Below are positions 47,775 through 55,599 of a stretch of DNA of 64,000 nucleotides, one piece after another (within the stretch, counting starts at the first letter, position 1; every line of letters starts with the position of its first letter). A program made the position numbers and the translations under genes. The notes under the pieces are model-generated. The model saw nothing but the letters and a program-made list of their open reading frames with translations, was not told the DNA's origin and ran no database searches. This DNA is from Betaproteobacteria bacterium MOLA814 (GTDB taxonomy: Bacteria > Pseudomonadota > Gammaproteobacteria > Burkholderiales > Burkholderiaceae_C), in the NCBI GenBank assembly GCA_000496475.1, contig AYMW01000002.1:682001-746000 (forward strand). The letters run 5' to 3'.

Positions 47775-48812
47775 ATGGCCACCCAAAAAATCTCGCTTAC
47801 CCGCTACCTCATTGAACAAGAGCGAACACATGGCTCTTTGCCACCGCAACTGCGTTTGCTGCTAGAAGTGGTGGCTCGGTCGTGCAAGAGCATCAGCCTG
47901 TCAGTGACCAAAGGTGCACTTGGCGGCGTGTTGGGCACCACAGAAACTGAGAATATTCAAGGCGAGATTCAAAAGAAACTAGACATCATCGCCAACGAGG
48001 TGTTGATAGAAGCCAATGAATGGGGCGGCCACTTGGCGGCCATGGCCAGCGAAGAAATGTCCGGTATCCACTTGGTACCCAACCGCTACCCACAAGGCGA
48101 GTACCTGCTGCTGTTTGACCCATTGGATGGCTCGAGCAACATCGATGTCAATGTCAGCATTGGCACTATTTTTAGTGTCCTCAAAAAGCCTGACAATTCT
48201 GCAGGCGTTACAGAAGATAACTTTTTGCAAGCCGGCAACACACAAGTTGCCGCAGGTTACTGCGTCTACGGTCCGCAAACAACTTTGGTGTTGACTGTCG
48301 GCAACGGCGTGGCCATGTTCACACTTGACCGAGAACAGGGCTCGTTTGTGCTGACATCTGAAAACGTTCGCATACCTGTTGATACACAAGAGTTTGCCAT
48401 CAATATGAGCAATATGCGGCATTGGGATGCACCTGTTAAACGCTACATAGATGAATGCTTGCAAGGCGCTGAAGGCACGCGCGGTAAAGACTTTAATATG
48501 CGCTGGATTGCCAGCATGGTGGCAGACGTCCACCGCATACTCACACGAGGCGGGGTGTTCCTGTACCCGTGGGACAAGCGCGAGCCCAATAAGGCTGGCA
48601 AGCTGCGCCTGATGTACGAGGCCAATCCCATGAGCTGGCTCATTGAGCAAGCTGGTGGCGCTGCCACCAATGGCCATGAGCGCATTTTGGACATCGTTCC
48701 CACGGCCTTGCACCAACGCGTCAGTGTGGTGTTGGGCAGTAAACACGAGGTTGAGCGCGTTACCTCATACCACCACGACAACCCCGACGGCCTCACACCG
48801 TCAGCCACCTAA
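47775..48812 (+). CDS. fbp: Fructose-1,6-bisphosphatase class 1
   Basis: A 345-aa gluconeogenic phosphatase converting fructose-1,6-bisphosphate to fructose-6-phosphate. The metal-binding signature [23 protein letters not shown] (about 112-135) is intact, and [32 protein letters not shown] matches the C-terminal substrate site. It follows pepN by 34 bp on the same strand. Confidence 0.96.
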   Translation: MATQKISLTRYLIEQERTHGSLPPQLRLLLEVVARSCKSISLSVTKGALGGVLGTTETENIQGEIQKKLDIIANEVLIEANEWGGHLAAMASEEMSGIHLVPNRYPQGEYLLLFDPLDGSSNIDVNVSIGTIFSVLKKPDNSAGVTEDNFLQAGNTQVAAGYCVYGPQTTLVLTVGNGVAMFTLDREQGSFVLTSENVRIPVDTQEFAINMSNMRHWDAPVKRYIDECLQGAEGTRGKDFNMRWIASMVADVHRILTRGGVFLYPWDKREPNKAGKLRLMYEANPMSWLIEQAGGAATNGHERILDIVPTALHQRVSVVLGSKHEVERVTSYHHDNPDGLTPSAT

Positions 48813-48860
48813 CAAGCAAGTACAGCAGACGTTAGCAGCAAAGCCACCATCATATTGATA

Positions 48861-48899
48861 GCTCTGGTGGGGTTTCAAAGCCCCTAGAGCGTATCTTTT
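48861..48899 (+). terminator. Possible terminator after fbp
   Basis: GCTCT..GGGG (48861-48872) can pair with CCCC..AGAGC (48881-48890), followed by GTATCTTTT. The stem has a bulge and the T tract is broken, so it is a weak call. The rest of the gap to 49098 holds a short hairpin (ACGCCCTCC/GGAGGGCGT at 49070-49090) and no recognisable gene. Confidence 0.4.
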
Positions 48900-49098
48900 G
48901 GCTGGTGTCAGGTCGTAAACGCCACAAGATGCCGACGCGCCAAGAGGCGAATGACACATTGGAAACCGAAGTGGGTCCCACTAAACGACGTCCAGCGCAC
49001 CGTTAAAACGACACCCGCCTCGGTGGTGGATGCGCGTGTGCGCTGGCGCTTCTATCAACGTTGAACGGTGACGCCCTCCGGTGTGGAGGGCGTTTGGG

Positions 49099-49779
49099 TC
49101 AACCCAGTGTCGCCAACAAGGCCTTGGCCACTGGCTCGGACGACGCCGGGTTTTGTCCTGTGATCAGCAAGCCGTCTATTTCCACATGTGGGTGCCAGTC
49201 GGCAGCTTTGGAATACACGCCTGCGTTTTGCGTCAGCATGTCTTCCACCAGGAACGGAACGACGGCGGTCAGACCGGCGGCCTCTTCTTCCGTGTTGGTG
49301 AAACCGGTGACTTTCTTGCCCTTCACCACGGACTGGCCGTCCGCCCCTTTGGGATGGCGCAACACGCCAGGAGCGTGACACACCGCGGCCACGGGCTTGC
49401 CGGCCTTCAGCATGGTTTCAATCAGGGCGATCGAGGTGGCGTCTTCTGCCAGATCCCACAAGGGGCCATGACCACCGGGGTAGAACACGGCGTCAAAGTC
49501 GGCTGCTGATACGTCTTTCAATTTAAGCGTATTCGCCAACAAGCCTTGGGCGGATGTGTCTGTCTTGAAGCGCAGGGTGGCTTCGGTCTGCGAGCCAGCC
49601 TCGTCGCTCTTGGGGTCAATAGGGGGCTGCCCGCCCAACGGAGAGGCCAGCGTCAAGACCACACCTGCGTCTTTGAGCGCGTAGTAGGGCGCAGCGAACT
49701 CCTCCAGCCAGAAGCCGGTCTTGGCACCGGTGTCGCCAAGTTTGTCGTGTGAGGTTAAAACAATCAGTACTTTTTTCAT
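49099..49779 (-). CDS. DJ-1/PfpI-superfamily protein (type 1 glutamine amidotransferase domain)
   Basis: A 226-aa protein of the Hsp31/HchA-like branch. The catalytic cysteine is in VAAVCHAPGVL (about 130), preceded by the acid-bearing YPGGHGPLWDL, and the N-terminal glutamate is in TGFWLEEFAAPYYAL. Members are glyoxalase-like enzymes or chaperones. It is the first gene after the fbp end, oriented toward it. Immediately upstream lies a decayed oxidoreductase gene in the same orientation, possibly its former operon partner. Confidence 0.88.
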   Translation of the reverse strand: MKKVLIVLTSHDKLGDTGAKTGFWLEEFAAPYYALKDAGVVLTLASPLGGQPPIDPKSDEAGSQTEATLRFKTDTSAQGLLANTLKLKDVSAADFDAVFYPGGHGPLWDLAEDATSIALIETMLKAGKPVAAVCHAPGVLRHPKGADGQSVVKGKKVTGFTNTEEEAAGLTAVVPFLVEDMLTQNAGVYSKAADWHPHVEIDGLLITGQNPASSEPVAKALLATLG

Positions 49780-49815
49780 GTGAATTCCTAGTGAGTGATA
49801 AAAGGTTAGGGTTTA

Positions 49816-50025
49816 AAAATGCGCGGTTTGAGGCAACGCGAACGTTTGGCCGCGCATGGTGAGATCGAGTGATAGGTGCCAGATTTAAATAACGACTTCG
49901 CCTTTGGCTGGTGCGTGCACGGCTTCTTCGGTGCAGCTCCAGTCGGTGGACTTGTCGTTGCCGTGAGGGCGCGCGGCGAGTTTGAATGGGTGGGTGATCG
50001 TTGTGCTCACTGGTGTTCTCTGCAT
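49816..50025 (-). pseudogene. Remnant of an NADPH-dependent MDR oxidoreductase (CurA/YncB type)
   Basis: Read from the minus strand, an ATG at 50023-50025 gives MQRTPVSTTITHPFKLAARP and later VHAPAKGEVVI, which resembles the first 45 residues of CurA-like reductases. A TAA stop (49885-49887) follows, yet the resemblance continues past it as WHLSLDLTMRG, matching the family's YLSLDPxMRG block, and ends at a second stop about 15 residues later. The remaining 280 residues of the family are gone. The recognition is from memory of the family pattern. Confidence 0.65.
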
Positions 50026-50745
50026 GGTTGTGAATGCATGAACTTGTGAGATATGTCTGATGATTTGGGGGGATGCCATTGACGACACCAGCAAGTGGAT
50101 GACGTCTTTTTATAAGGGTTGCAGAAATGAAAATATGGCGATCGATGTATACAAGTCGAACAACAGAACCACTTATGGCTTTTGCATCTTCTTAAATCTA
50201 CTTAACCTATTTACACCTTAACACCAATCCTTTTTAAATATAAAAAGTGCGTCATAACGGATATAGATAAGCTCTTGAACATTCAACATACAGCCAGGAC
50301 AGCTTGAATGAGAACGCAAAATGGCCGACGACGGTGTCCACCACAGCAACAGGTAGACATGAAAAACATGGGAGACATCCGTATCCCACTTTGGTTCATC
50401 GCACAAGTCCACTCATGCTTGTTGTAAGCCGCACCAAAGCCATGAAAACTGCGAAGCTTCCGCCCCTATCGAATCGCTAAGCCACGGTCTGGACATCTTG
50501 TCCCACTCCTGTCCCACCAACCCAAGGAATGAGGAACAATCAGACAAGAAATGCAAACATGTCCATACCGGGTCTTTAGGGTTCTGTGCGAGGAGCATCA
50601 CCTGATTTTTTCACCGCCGCTCACATTGGCCTGCTGACCATGACCGGCATCAAGGTGTTGAAAAACACCGTGACAACAATGAAACTTTTATCTCACCAAC
50701 CTGATGACCACATCCACACCGACTGGACAACCAACTGACGTTCAA
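50026..50745. other. About 720 bp with no recognisable gene
   Basis: Short open frames exist on the minus strand (50218-50412 and 50413-50601) but their translations are Trp/Cys/Ser-rich, lack start signals and look non-coding. There is an AT-rich block at about 50105-50280. A small hairpin GGTGTT/AACACC occurs at 50655-50670 without a T tract. Together with the oxidoreductase relic this looks like eroded accessory DNA. Confidence 0.5.
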
Positions 50746-50997
50746 TTATTTGGCACTTGGCACGTAATCAAGACAAGGGCCCTGGGCCGCTGTGCGAGTT
50801 CTTCCTTCAAGCTCACCACCTGGACAGGTGTAAACGCACATACGCGATTTATCGTACTCAACACTGGAACTCTTCAACTTGCACGAGGAGTTGCTCGCAA
50901 CCGCTGGGCCTGCATCGGAGCAACCTGACAGCACCATCAGCGCAACACTGACAAAAATGGCACTTTTGAGCATCTGCTTGCTTGAAATTGCATGCAT
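50746..50997 (-). CDS. Small putative lipoprotein
   Basis: An 83-aa product from ATG 50995-50997, with AAGGAA 6 nt upstream. The signal peptide ends in a lipobox (ALMVLSGC, Cys about 26), and Asp does not follow directly (CSDAG: Ser at +2), so outer-membrane sorting is likely. The mature part is only about 58 residues with three more cysteines (SSCKL, RMCVYTC, GPCLDY), the spacing of a small disulfide-stabilised domain. No family recognised. Confidence 0.65.
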   Translation of the reverse strand: MHAISSKQMLKSAIFVSVALMVLSGCSDAGPAVASNSSCKLKSSSVEYDKSRMCVYTCPGGELEGRTRTAAQGPCLDYVPSAK

Positions 50998-51370
50998 GTG
51001 AATTCCTTGTTGACTGTAGTGAAAAATCATTGTATCCACACGTCGAGCCGCGTCATCTACGTGGTGGTCTCATTTCACAACACTGACTAGGCCAATTGGG
51101 CGCAGAAAATCTACTTTGCTTTCAGGGCGACGCTCCCACAATAGACACCCGTCTCAAGTTGATACCTGGTTGAAAATCTACCTTTTTTTGTATCTGGACT
51201 GGTACAACAGTACTTGAGTGGCTAACAAGCCCTTCCCTTTGCGTAGGTCTTCGCAGCCAACGGCTGGAGAGATAAATCGCACACCCGATGAGCAAGACCT
51301 GCCTAGCGAAAAACCAACGCATGGCTGATACAGTTTTTGCACAAATGAATGTGTAAAATAATCACATCAG
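50998..51370. other. Intergenic stretch before tRNA-Thr
   Basis: No gene is visible in these 370 bp; short frames on the minus strand near 51122-51322 have no supporting start site. A 12-mer TTTTGTATCTGG at about 51185 recurs at about 55243 inside the right end of the integrated element. The promoter of tRNA-Thr should lie near 51330-51360, where the sequence is AT-rich (GTGTAAAATAATC). Confidence 0.4.
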
Positions 51371-51394
51371 CCGGTTCGCAGTACCGGTTTTTTT
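51371..51394 (+). terminator. Hairpin plus T-run immediately before tRNA-Thr
   Basis: CCGGT (51371-51375) pairs with ACCGG (51383-51387) across a 7-nt loop and is followed by seven T. It looks like an intrinsic terminator but ends only 5 nt before the tRNA 5' end, an odd place. It may be a leftover of an earlier insertion or part of the tRNA leader. Confidence 0.5.
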
Positions 51395-51399
51395 CCTAT

Positions 51400-51475
51400 G
51401 CCGGTGTAGCTCAGTTGGTAGAGCAGCTCATTCGTAATGAGAAGGTCGGGGGTTCGACTCCTCTCTCCGGCACCA
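51400..51475 (+). tRNA. tRNA-Thr (anticodon CGT), integration site
   Basis: A complete 76-nt tRNA: anticodon stem CTCAT/ATGAG with loop TCGTA gives CGT, D loop AGTTGGTAGA, T loop TTCGACT, CCA encoded. The acceptor stem GCCGGTG / CTCCGGC carries a T-T mismatch at position 6-67. The last 16 nt (51460-51475) are repeated exactly at 55435-55450, so this gene is the attachment site of the element that follows. Confidence 0.95.
51460..51475 (+). repeat. attL core of the integrative element
   Basis: CCTCTCTCCGGCACCA, the 3' end of tRNA-Thr, is repeated without mismatch at 55435-55450. Integration into a tRNA 3' end that leaves the gene intact is standard for tyrosine recombinases. Confidence 0.88.
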
Positions 51476-51531
51476 AATTAATAACGTAACTTGTTGTATT
51501 TAAATAATTTATGTTGTAGACTGCCATTGTA

Positions 51532-51550
51532 ACGGGTCATCCTACGGGAC
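51532..51550 (+). promoter_or_regulatory. Left arm-type integrase sites (candidate)
   Basis: ACGGGTC (51532-51538) and ACGGGAC (51544-51550) lie 12 bp apart just before the integrase start codon. The same heptamer occurs three times near attR. Paired clusters at both ends fit arm-type binding sites of a lambda-like recombinase; overlap with the integrase leader would allow autoregulation. Confidence 0.55.
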
Positions 51551-51557
51551 AGATACT

Positions 51558-52985
51558 ATGGCAACATCAAATTACTACGAGAAGCAGGTCAACAAGAATG
51601 GTACGACCTCATACCTTTTCACCAAGCGCCTAAGCCCTAAACACGGCTTTTTCCCTAGCTTTAAAGACAGGGTCAAAAAGAAGCTCTCAGCACGAACAGA
51701 AGCAGAAGCGATGCAGGAGGCTTTAACCATCTCCAATGAGCTGGCACATTTGCAAAGCATTTGTCTGCGCGATAGTAAAGGACATGCGATAAGCATCAAA
51801 GACCAAGCAAAGGCAGCTAACACTTGGTTCCAATTTGTAATGGATGCAAATGTTCATGACTTGAACCTTCTTGCCAAAAGGCGCACTGCGCAAGCCTATG
51901 AAGCAAGAGAGTATTTACAACTTCTGCGAGAAGCGATTGTGGATGGATTTAACCACCGCATAGTTGATAACAGCCGTGAAAACCACGTGGCAGAGTGGCT
52001 AACACCATTTGGCGACACGTTGCTCTCAATGCTTGATGGCGGCGGCGATAGGCTCATGTTTAGTGATGTACTTGAAACCTATTTAAAGCAAACACAGCGT
52101 GACCATTTGCCAACTAGCAACAAGGCTGTTCAGGACATCACACGCAACATCAATTATTTTATTGACCTGATTGGGGACAAACAGATAACCCAGATAAGCA
52201 GAGGTGATGTAGATCGTTACATCTCGTCCCGTCGAGAAACGGTCAAAACAACAAGTGTCCAAAGAGAAATAAACTCTCTACGAGCAGCTTGGCAACAATG
52301 CTCAATTGCTCATGACATTAACCAGCAGAACCCATTCAGTAATCAACCCATCAAAGGACTTGGGACTGACTCTCAAGAGCGGCAGACACCCTCACTGAGC
52401 CAAACGCAAGATCTCATCAAGTTTCTTGAAGCGCGTCACATGCGTCTACCAAACAGCTACATCAGCGCTATGGTCATGGTGGCGGCATTGACTGGCTCAC
52501 GGCTCAACGAAATTTGGGGGCTGATGGATGACGACTACGTACGTCCCCAACAAGATGAAAAGCTAGGAGTTCTGCACATCAGGAAAAACACGAGGCGCAT
52601 TAATCTGAAGACAAAAAACAGCATCCGCCCATTCCCAGTGTTACCCGAGTTAGGGTACTGGCTAGACGCGCTTCTGAAAGTACGTCGTCCCAAAAACAGC
52701 AACACAGCCAGCAGCGGGACACTTGCAGCCATAAAGAAGGCTGGCTTCACATTTGGCAATCACAGCCTACGGCACGGTCTTAAACAGCGCTTGATTGAGA
52801 CAGACACACCTAGTGACACCATTAACGAACTATGTGGGTGGGGTGCTCAACGCCAACAGGACACTTATGGATTCAAGACTGTAACGGCACGAAAGGCAGA
52901 GTCTATAAGGAAGGTATATCGGTTATTTTTTGACAATGACTCTGCCTCTAATGTCATTCACGTTGAGTTTGGTGGTATGAGCTGA
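51558..52985 (+). CDS. int: Tyrosine recombinase / site-specific integrase
   Basis: A 475-aa integrase. The N-terminal part (about 1-180) resembles the DUF6538/arm-binding type of proteobacterial integrases (NYYEKQVNKNGTTSYLFTKRL). A SAM-like core-binding domain (about 180-270) precedes the catalytic domain. Catalytic residues visible: Arg in ALTGSRLNEIWGL (about 318), Lys in the beta turn, HSLRHGLKQR (His-x-x-Arg), His/Trp position as GWGAQ, and Tyr in DTYGFKT (about 446). The gene starts 83 bp after attL, the usual place for tRNA-targeting integrases. Confidence 0.92.
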   Translation: MATSNYYEKQVNKNGTTSYLFTKRLSPKHGFFPSFKDRVKKKLSARTEAEAMQEALTISNELAHLQSICLRDSKGHAISIKDQAKAANTWFQFVMDANVHDLNLLAKRRTAQAYEAREYLQLLREAIVDGFNHRIVDNSRENHVAEWLTPFGDTLLSMLDGGGDRLMFSDVLETYLKQTQRDHLPTSNKAVQDITRNINYFIDLIGDKQITQISRGDVDRYISSRRETVKTTSVQREINSLRAAWQQCSIAHDINQQNPFSNQPIKGLGTDSQERQTPSLSQTQDLIKFLEARHMRLPNSYISAMVMVAALTGSRLNEIWGLMDDDYVRPQQDEKLGVLHIRKNTRRINLKTKNSIRPFPVLPELGYWLDALLKVRRPKNSNTASSGTLAAIKKAGFTFGNHSLRHGLKQRLIETDTPSDTINELCGWGAQRQQDTYGFKTVTARKAESIRKVYRLFFDNDSASNVIHVEFGGMS

Positions 52986-53030
52986 GCAATACTTGTTGCT
53001 TTTATTTGTTTGGGGCGTATCAGCCAACCT

Positions 53031-53390
53031 TCTCTTAGCCAGCTGAAACCATATCAGAACAATCCCGTCTGATTAGCTAAGAGAGGTTTGGGGTCAACGA
53101 TGAACCGCAGGAGCGGGAATATCCCAAGTCACCATAAGCCAGCAGGAGTTGACATATGCGTGGTGGTGGCGCTAATACCCAACTTAGGGCAATAACGACT
53201 GATCAGCTAAAAAGTGGGTGTTACCGAAGACACTTGAGGTACGGAAGCAACATAACTTACGACAACCGCTTGAGGCTAAGTACCTTGCGCTAACCCTCTT
53301 CACCTCACTTGAGGGCTAACTAGCCTGCTTAGGCGGAGAAGTAGGAACATATCAGGGTATTAAGAGGGTTTAAGACATTCCGCCTTCTGA
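53031..53390. ncRNA. Candidate structured RNA inside the integrative element
   Basis: The 465-bp gap between int and the next gene has no credible ORF but many complementary segments in nested order. These are: TCTCTTAGC/GCTAAGAGA (53031-53039, 53076-53084) enclosing ATCAGA/TCTGAT (53053-53058, 53068-53073); GTCAAC/GTTGAC (53093-53098, 53148-53153) enclosing GGGA/TCCC; TAATACCCAAC/GTGGGTGTTA (53173-53183, 53214-53223, with wobble); AGGTAC/GTACCT (53237-53242, 53280-53285); CCCTC/GAGGG (53294-53298, 53311-53315); AGGCGGA/TCCGCCT (53331-53337, 53379-53385). The strand is not decided: plus would follow int, minus would be a 3' extension of the HNH-like gene. No known class recognised. Confidence 0.5.
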
Positions 53391-53450
53391 GGGCAGCTCA
53401 TGGGTACGCGTGGCTGTCTTCGCAGCTCATAGCGAATTAAAGGGCTCACA

Positions 53451-54473
53451 TCAAATCTCACTTTCCAATGGATTCCCAGTGAAGAACTCATTCAGCGGTA
53501 TTCCATGCCACTCGCTCTCACATTGCATACGATGTAGTCGCCGCCAACCCTGCTCACAGACGAACTCAGTAGCAGCTTTGATGTCCTTTTCTTTGAGCCT
53601 AAACAGAACATCATCTATGTTGCTTGCCCAACGAATTCCTTTTAAAATTAATGCCATAGACAACAGCTCAGAGTTAGGGGTTTGCCTTGCCAACTCCTCA
53701 CATAAAACAGCAAATGCACCCTCTGAATCGGAGTCAGCTGTGTAGACTTCTATCTCAGCGTTAGCTGCAAGCTCTTTCAGTTCATCTAGGTCTAAACCAA
53801 TTAAATTGGACTGCTTATAGCCCTGCTCTATAAGTTTTTTAATTAGGGTCTGCTGCTGGGATGCGGTGATGGTGAATGAAGACAGCCAATCATCAAACGG
53901 CTCTTTTAGATACTTTCTGGCGAGTTTAAGAACTTGCTCTGCCGTCATGTCAGGGGTTAGCTTCCAATTATTCTCTAACAAGGGGTAATCAACATAGAGG
54001 TCTAACCAGTCGTCAGAACCAGCTGCTCCAATACTTCTATTGAATGCCCTAGGCGCGATAACAAGGTTCTTAGGATGTAGTCGCCCAAGACCATGTTCTC
54101 CCTGTGCAGCGTAGATGTGAGAGAGTTCGTAGGTGCCTCTGGGCTTACCTTCGTCATAGCCTGAAACAGTGTTGCAACGTGTTCTGAGCTTAACCAGTGA
54201 GCCTAAACTGGTTTTGGTATGCCCTCGTAGCACCTCAACACTTCCTGCCCTCTTTAGCTCTCTAACGAGGTATTTACCGAAGGGAGTTGTACTTAATTTC
54301 TTGAATTTAGCTGCAATCCTACGAGCCTTCTTAACCTTAGTTTCTTTGGCTTTTTCCTGCTTGTGGTGACGCTTGCGACAGGTCTCAGAGCAGTACAGAT
54401 GCCCGCTACGTGTAGGTGAAAAAGCACCAGCGCAGACTGGGCACGCTACGCTAATTTGTACAGACTTCCCCAT
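53451..54473 (-). CDS. Unknown 340-aa protein with N-terminal zinc ribbon and HNH-like motif
   Basis: I do not recognise this family. Residues 10-36 form a treble-clef-like zinc site (CPVC ... YCSETCRKRHH). A Lys-rich helix follows (about 37-60). Near residue 117 the segment ELSHIYAAQGEHGLGRLHPKNLVIAPRAFNR has the spacing of an HNH/His-Me finger core (His, then P-x-N-L, then F-N-R). The C-terminal half is helical and acidic. A DNA-cleaving or DNA-binding role is plausible; it could be a defence gene or an element maintenance factor. It is the main cargo gene, transcribed toward int, with the candidate structured RNA just past its stop. Confidence 0.6.
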   Translation of the reverse strand: MGKSVQISVACPVCAGAFSPTRSGHLYCSETCRKRHHKQEKAKETKVKKARRIAAKFKKLSTTPFGKYLVRELKRAGSVEVLRGHTKTSLGSLVKLRTRCNTVSGYDEGKPRGTYELSHIYAAQGEHGLGRLHPKNLVIAPRAFNRSIGAAGSDDWLDLYVDYPLLENNWKLTPDMTAEQVLKLARKYLKEPFDDWLSSFTITASQQQTLIKKLIEQGYKQSNLIGLDLDELKELAANAEIEVYTADSDSEGAFAVLCEELARQTPNSELLSMALILKGIRWASNIDDVLFRLKEKDIKAATEFVCEQGWRRLHRMQCESEWHGIPLNEFFTGNPLESEI

Positions 54474-54516
54474 CTCGCGTCACCCTATTTAGAACTAGCG
54501 ATACGCGCACATCCGT

Positions 54517-55056
54517 CTACAAGCCCTCAAGGACCTTCTCTCTGCGAAGCGTGTACTCATCAGAACTAATTAACCCTTTATCAAGCAAGCCTTGAAGACT
54601 TTTAAGTCTCTCTTCAGCAGAATTTTTCTCTACCGCGGTGCTACCTGTGACGCGTTTAAAGTTTGTGCAGCCATCACCCAGCGGGACAGTCACACTGGTC
54701 GGGTAATTGAAGCCAGCACCTGTGTTTCGGTCAACCAGGTAGCCAATGCCTCCTCCGAGGAGGATGTTTGACCACACCGCACCATTGCTTTTAGACGACA
54801 TCACAGCTGCTCCTTGGCTATCACCAGCAGTGCACGTAACGCTTATATCTTCGTATGATTTTGTTAGATTAACCGAACCAGGTGTTTTAGTTGTCCAAGA
54901 CCCCTTGTCATTTTTCACCGTGCAGGTAGCTCCGGAAACTTGAACCCCCTCACAGGTCGCCGTAATTGCTGTCTGTTGCTCCTTTGAGCCAGTTACAGAG
55001 GCACAACCGAACATTAGCGGAGCGACGACGAGAAGTAGTGCTAATTTTATTTTCAC
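54517..55056 (-). CDS. Putative lipoprotein with C-terminal SHOCT-like domain
   Basis: A 179-aa protein. GTG 55054-55056 is preceded by GGAG with 7 nt spacing, and the signal peptide starts there (VKIKLALLLVVAPLMFGC, lipobox Cys 18). A beta-rich middle (ATCEGVQVSGATCTVKNDKG, paired cysteines) leads into GGGIGYLVDRNTGAGFNYPTSVTVPL, a motif seen in many small proteobacterial lipoproteins. The end, EERLKSLQGLLDKGLISSDEYTLRREKVLEGL, is a SHOCT-type short helical domain. It lies 43 bp upstream of the zinc-ribbon gene on the same strand, so they may share a transcript. Confidence 0.75.
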   Translation of the reverse strand: MKIKLALLLVVAPLMFGCASVTGSKEQQTAITATCEGVQVSGATCTVKNDKGSWTTKTPGSVNLTKSYEDISVTCTAGDSQGAAVMSSKSNGAVWSNILLGGGIGYLVDRNTGAGFNYPTSVTVPLGDGCTNFKRVTGSTAVEKNSAEERLKSLQGLLDKGLISSDEYTLRREKVLEGL

Positions 55057-55323
55057 TTTTAAGCTCCATTGCGGTGTTTGCAAGAACACCATTGACGCCG
55101 ACTTAGCCTTCAAAATAATGCCCACCATTGCAAAGATCATAACAATGAGAAGAGGCTAACCTAGGAAAGTTCGCTTTGTCATCTAAATAGGGCAAGGGGT
55201 CATCGGCGTAAGCAAGGCGTGACTTCGCCATAAATTACGATTTTTGTATCTGGTCGGGTGCAACATCAACCCGACATCTAAGACCCTCTCCCCCGCCCTC
55301 CTACTGTAGTGGTCATGTTTTTG
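55057..55323. other. Right-end gap of the element
   Basis: About 270 bp between the lipoprotein start and the arm-site cluster. No gene seen. Promoter for the two minus-strand cargo genes should lie near 55070-55140. AAGGGGTCAT and GTATCTGG-containing stretches here have no clear role. Confidence 0.4.
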
Positions 55324-55363
55324 ACGGGACGACTAACGGGACAAAATAACGAATAAACGGGAC
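55324..55363 (+). promoter_or_regulatory. Right arm-type integrase sites (candidate)
   Basis: Three exact ACGGGAC heptamers occur in 40 bp (55324-55330, 55336-55342, 55357-55363), about 70-110 bp from attR, all in the same orientation. The left end has one exact and one near copy. Chance occurrence of five such heptamers confined to the two ends is unlikely. Confidence 0.6.
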
Positions 55364-55434
55364 ATAACGATATGTTGCAGGTAGAATAATGATGTTTTTA
55401 TTAGATATTTTTAAATCAAAAATGGCATGTGATG

Positions 55435-55450
55435 CCTCTCTCCGGCACCA
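55435..55450 (+). repeat. attR core of the integrative element
   Basis: Exact 16-bp copy of the tRNA-Thr 3' end (51460-51475), without the rest of a tRNA upstream of it, marking the far boundary of the element. Confidence 0.88.
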
Positions 55451-55599
55451 GTAGATTCATGGGTTGACTGCTATTGAGTTAGTAGCGAGCTCCTTCTCTT
55501 TGGAGCCCATGTAGCCGCCATGTAGCCAGCAGCACATGGTTTTTGGCTACAAACAATGTGTTGTGCCCGAATCGGTGGCCTGCACGCGCTTGTCAATAT

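Larger units (their letters stand above)
51476..55450. mobile_element. About 4-kb integrative element in tRNA-Thr(CGT)
   Basis: The element spans from the tRNA 3' end to the second copy of the 16-bp core. It carries an integrase next to attL, a structured non-coding stretch, an unknown zinc-ribbon/HNH-like gene and a lipoprotein gene, the last two on the opposite strand. Sequence is visibly more AT-rich than the flanks. Both ends carry ACGGGAC heptamers: 51532-51538 (variant ACGGGTC) and 51544-51550 at the left, 55324-55330, 55336-55342 and 55357-55363 at the right. No replication or conjugation gene is present, so mobility would be passive or helper-dependent. Confidence 0.85.

Noticed and set aside
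50218-50601. Two short minus-strand frames as genes
   Set aside because: No ribosome sites, unusual Trp/Cys/Ser content and no resemblance to known proteins.
53031-53390. Group I or II intron, tmRNA or RNase P RNA in the gap after int
   Set aside because: No intron-encoded protein, no domain V or P7-like conserved blocks, no tRNA-like end with CCA, and no RNase P core motif were found.
51185-55255. TTTTGTATCTGG repeated at about 51185 and 55243 as an extra element boundary
   Set aside because: The match is only 12 bp with a poorer extension, and the left copy lies outside the attL/attR interval; the 16-bp core explains the boundaries better.
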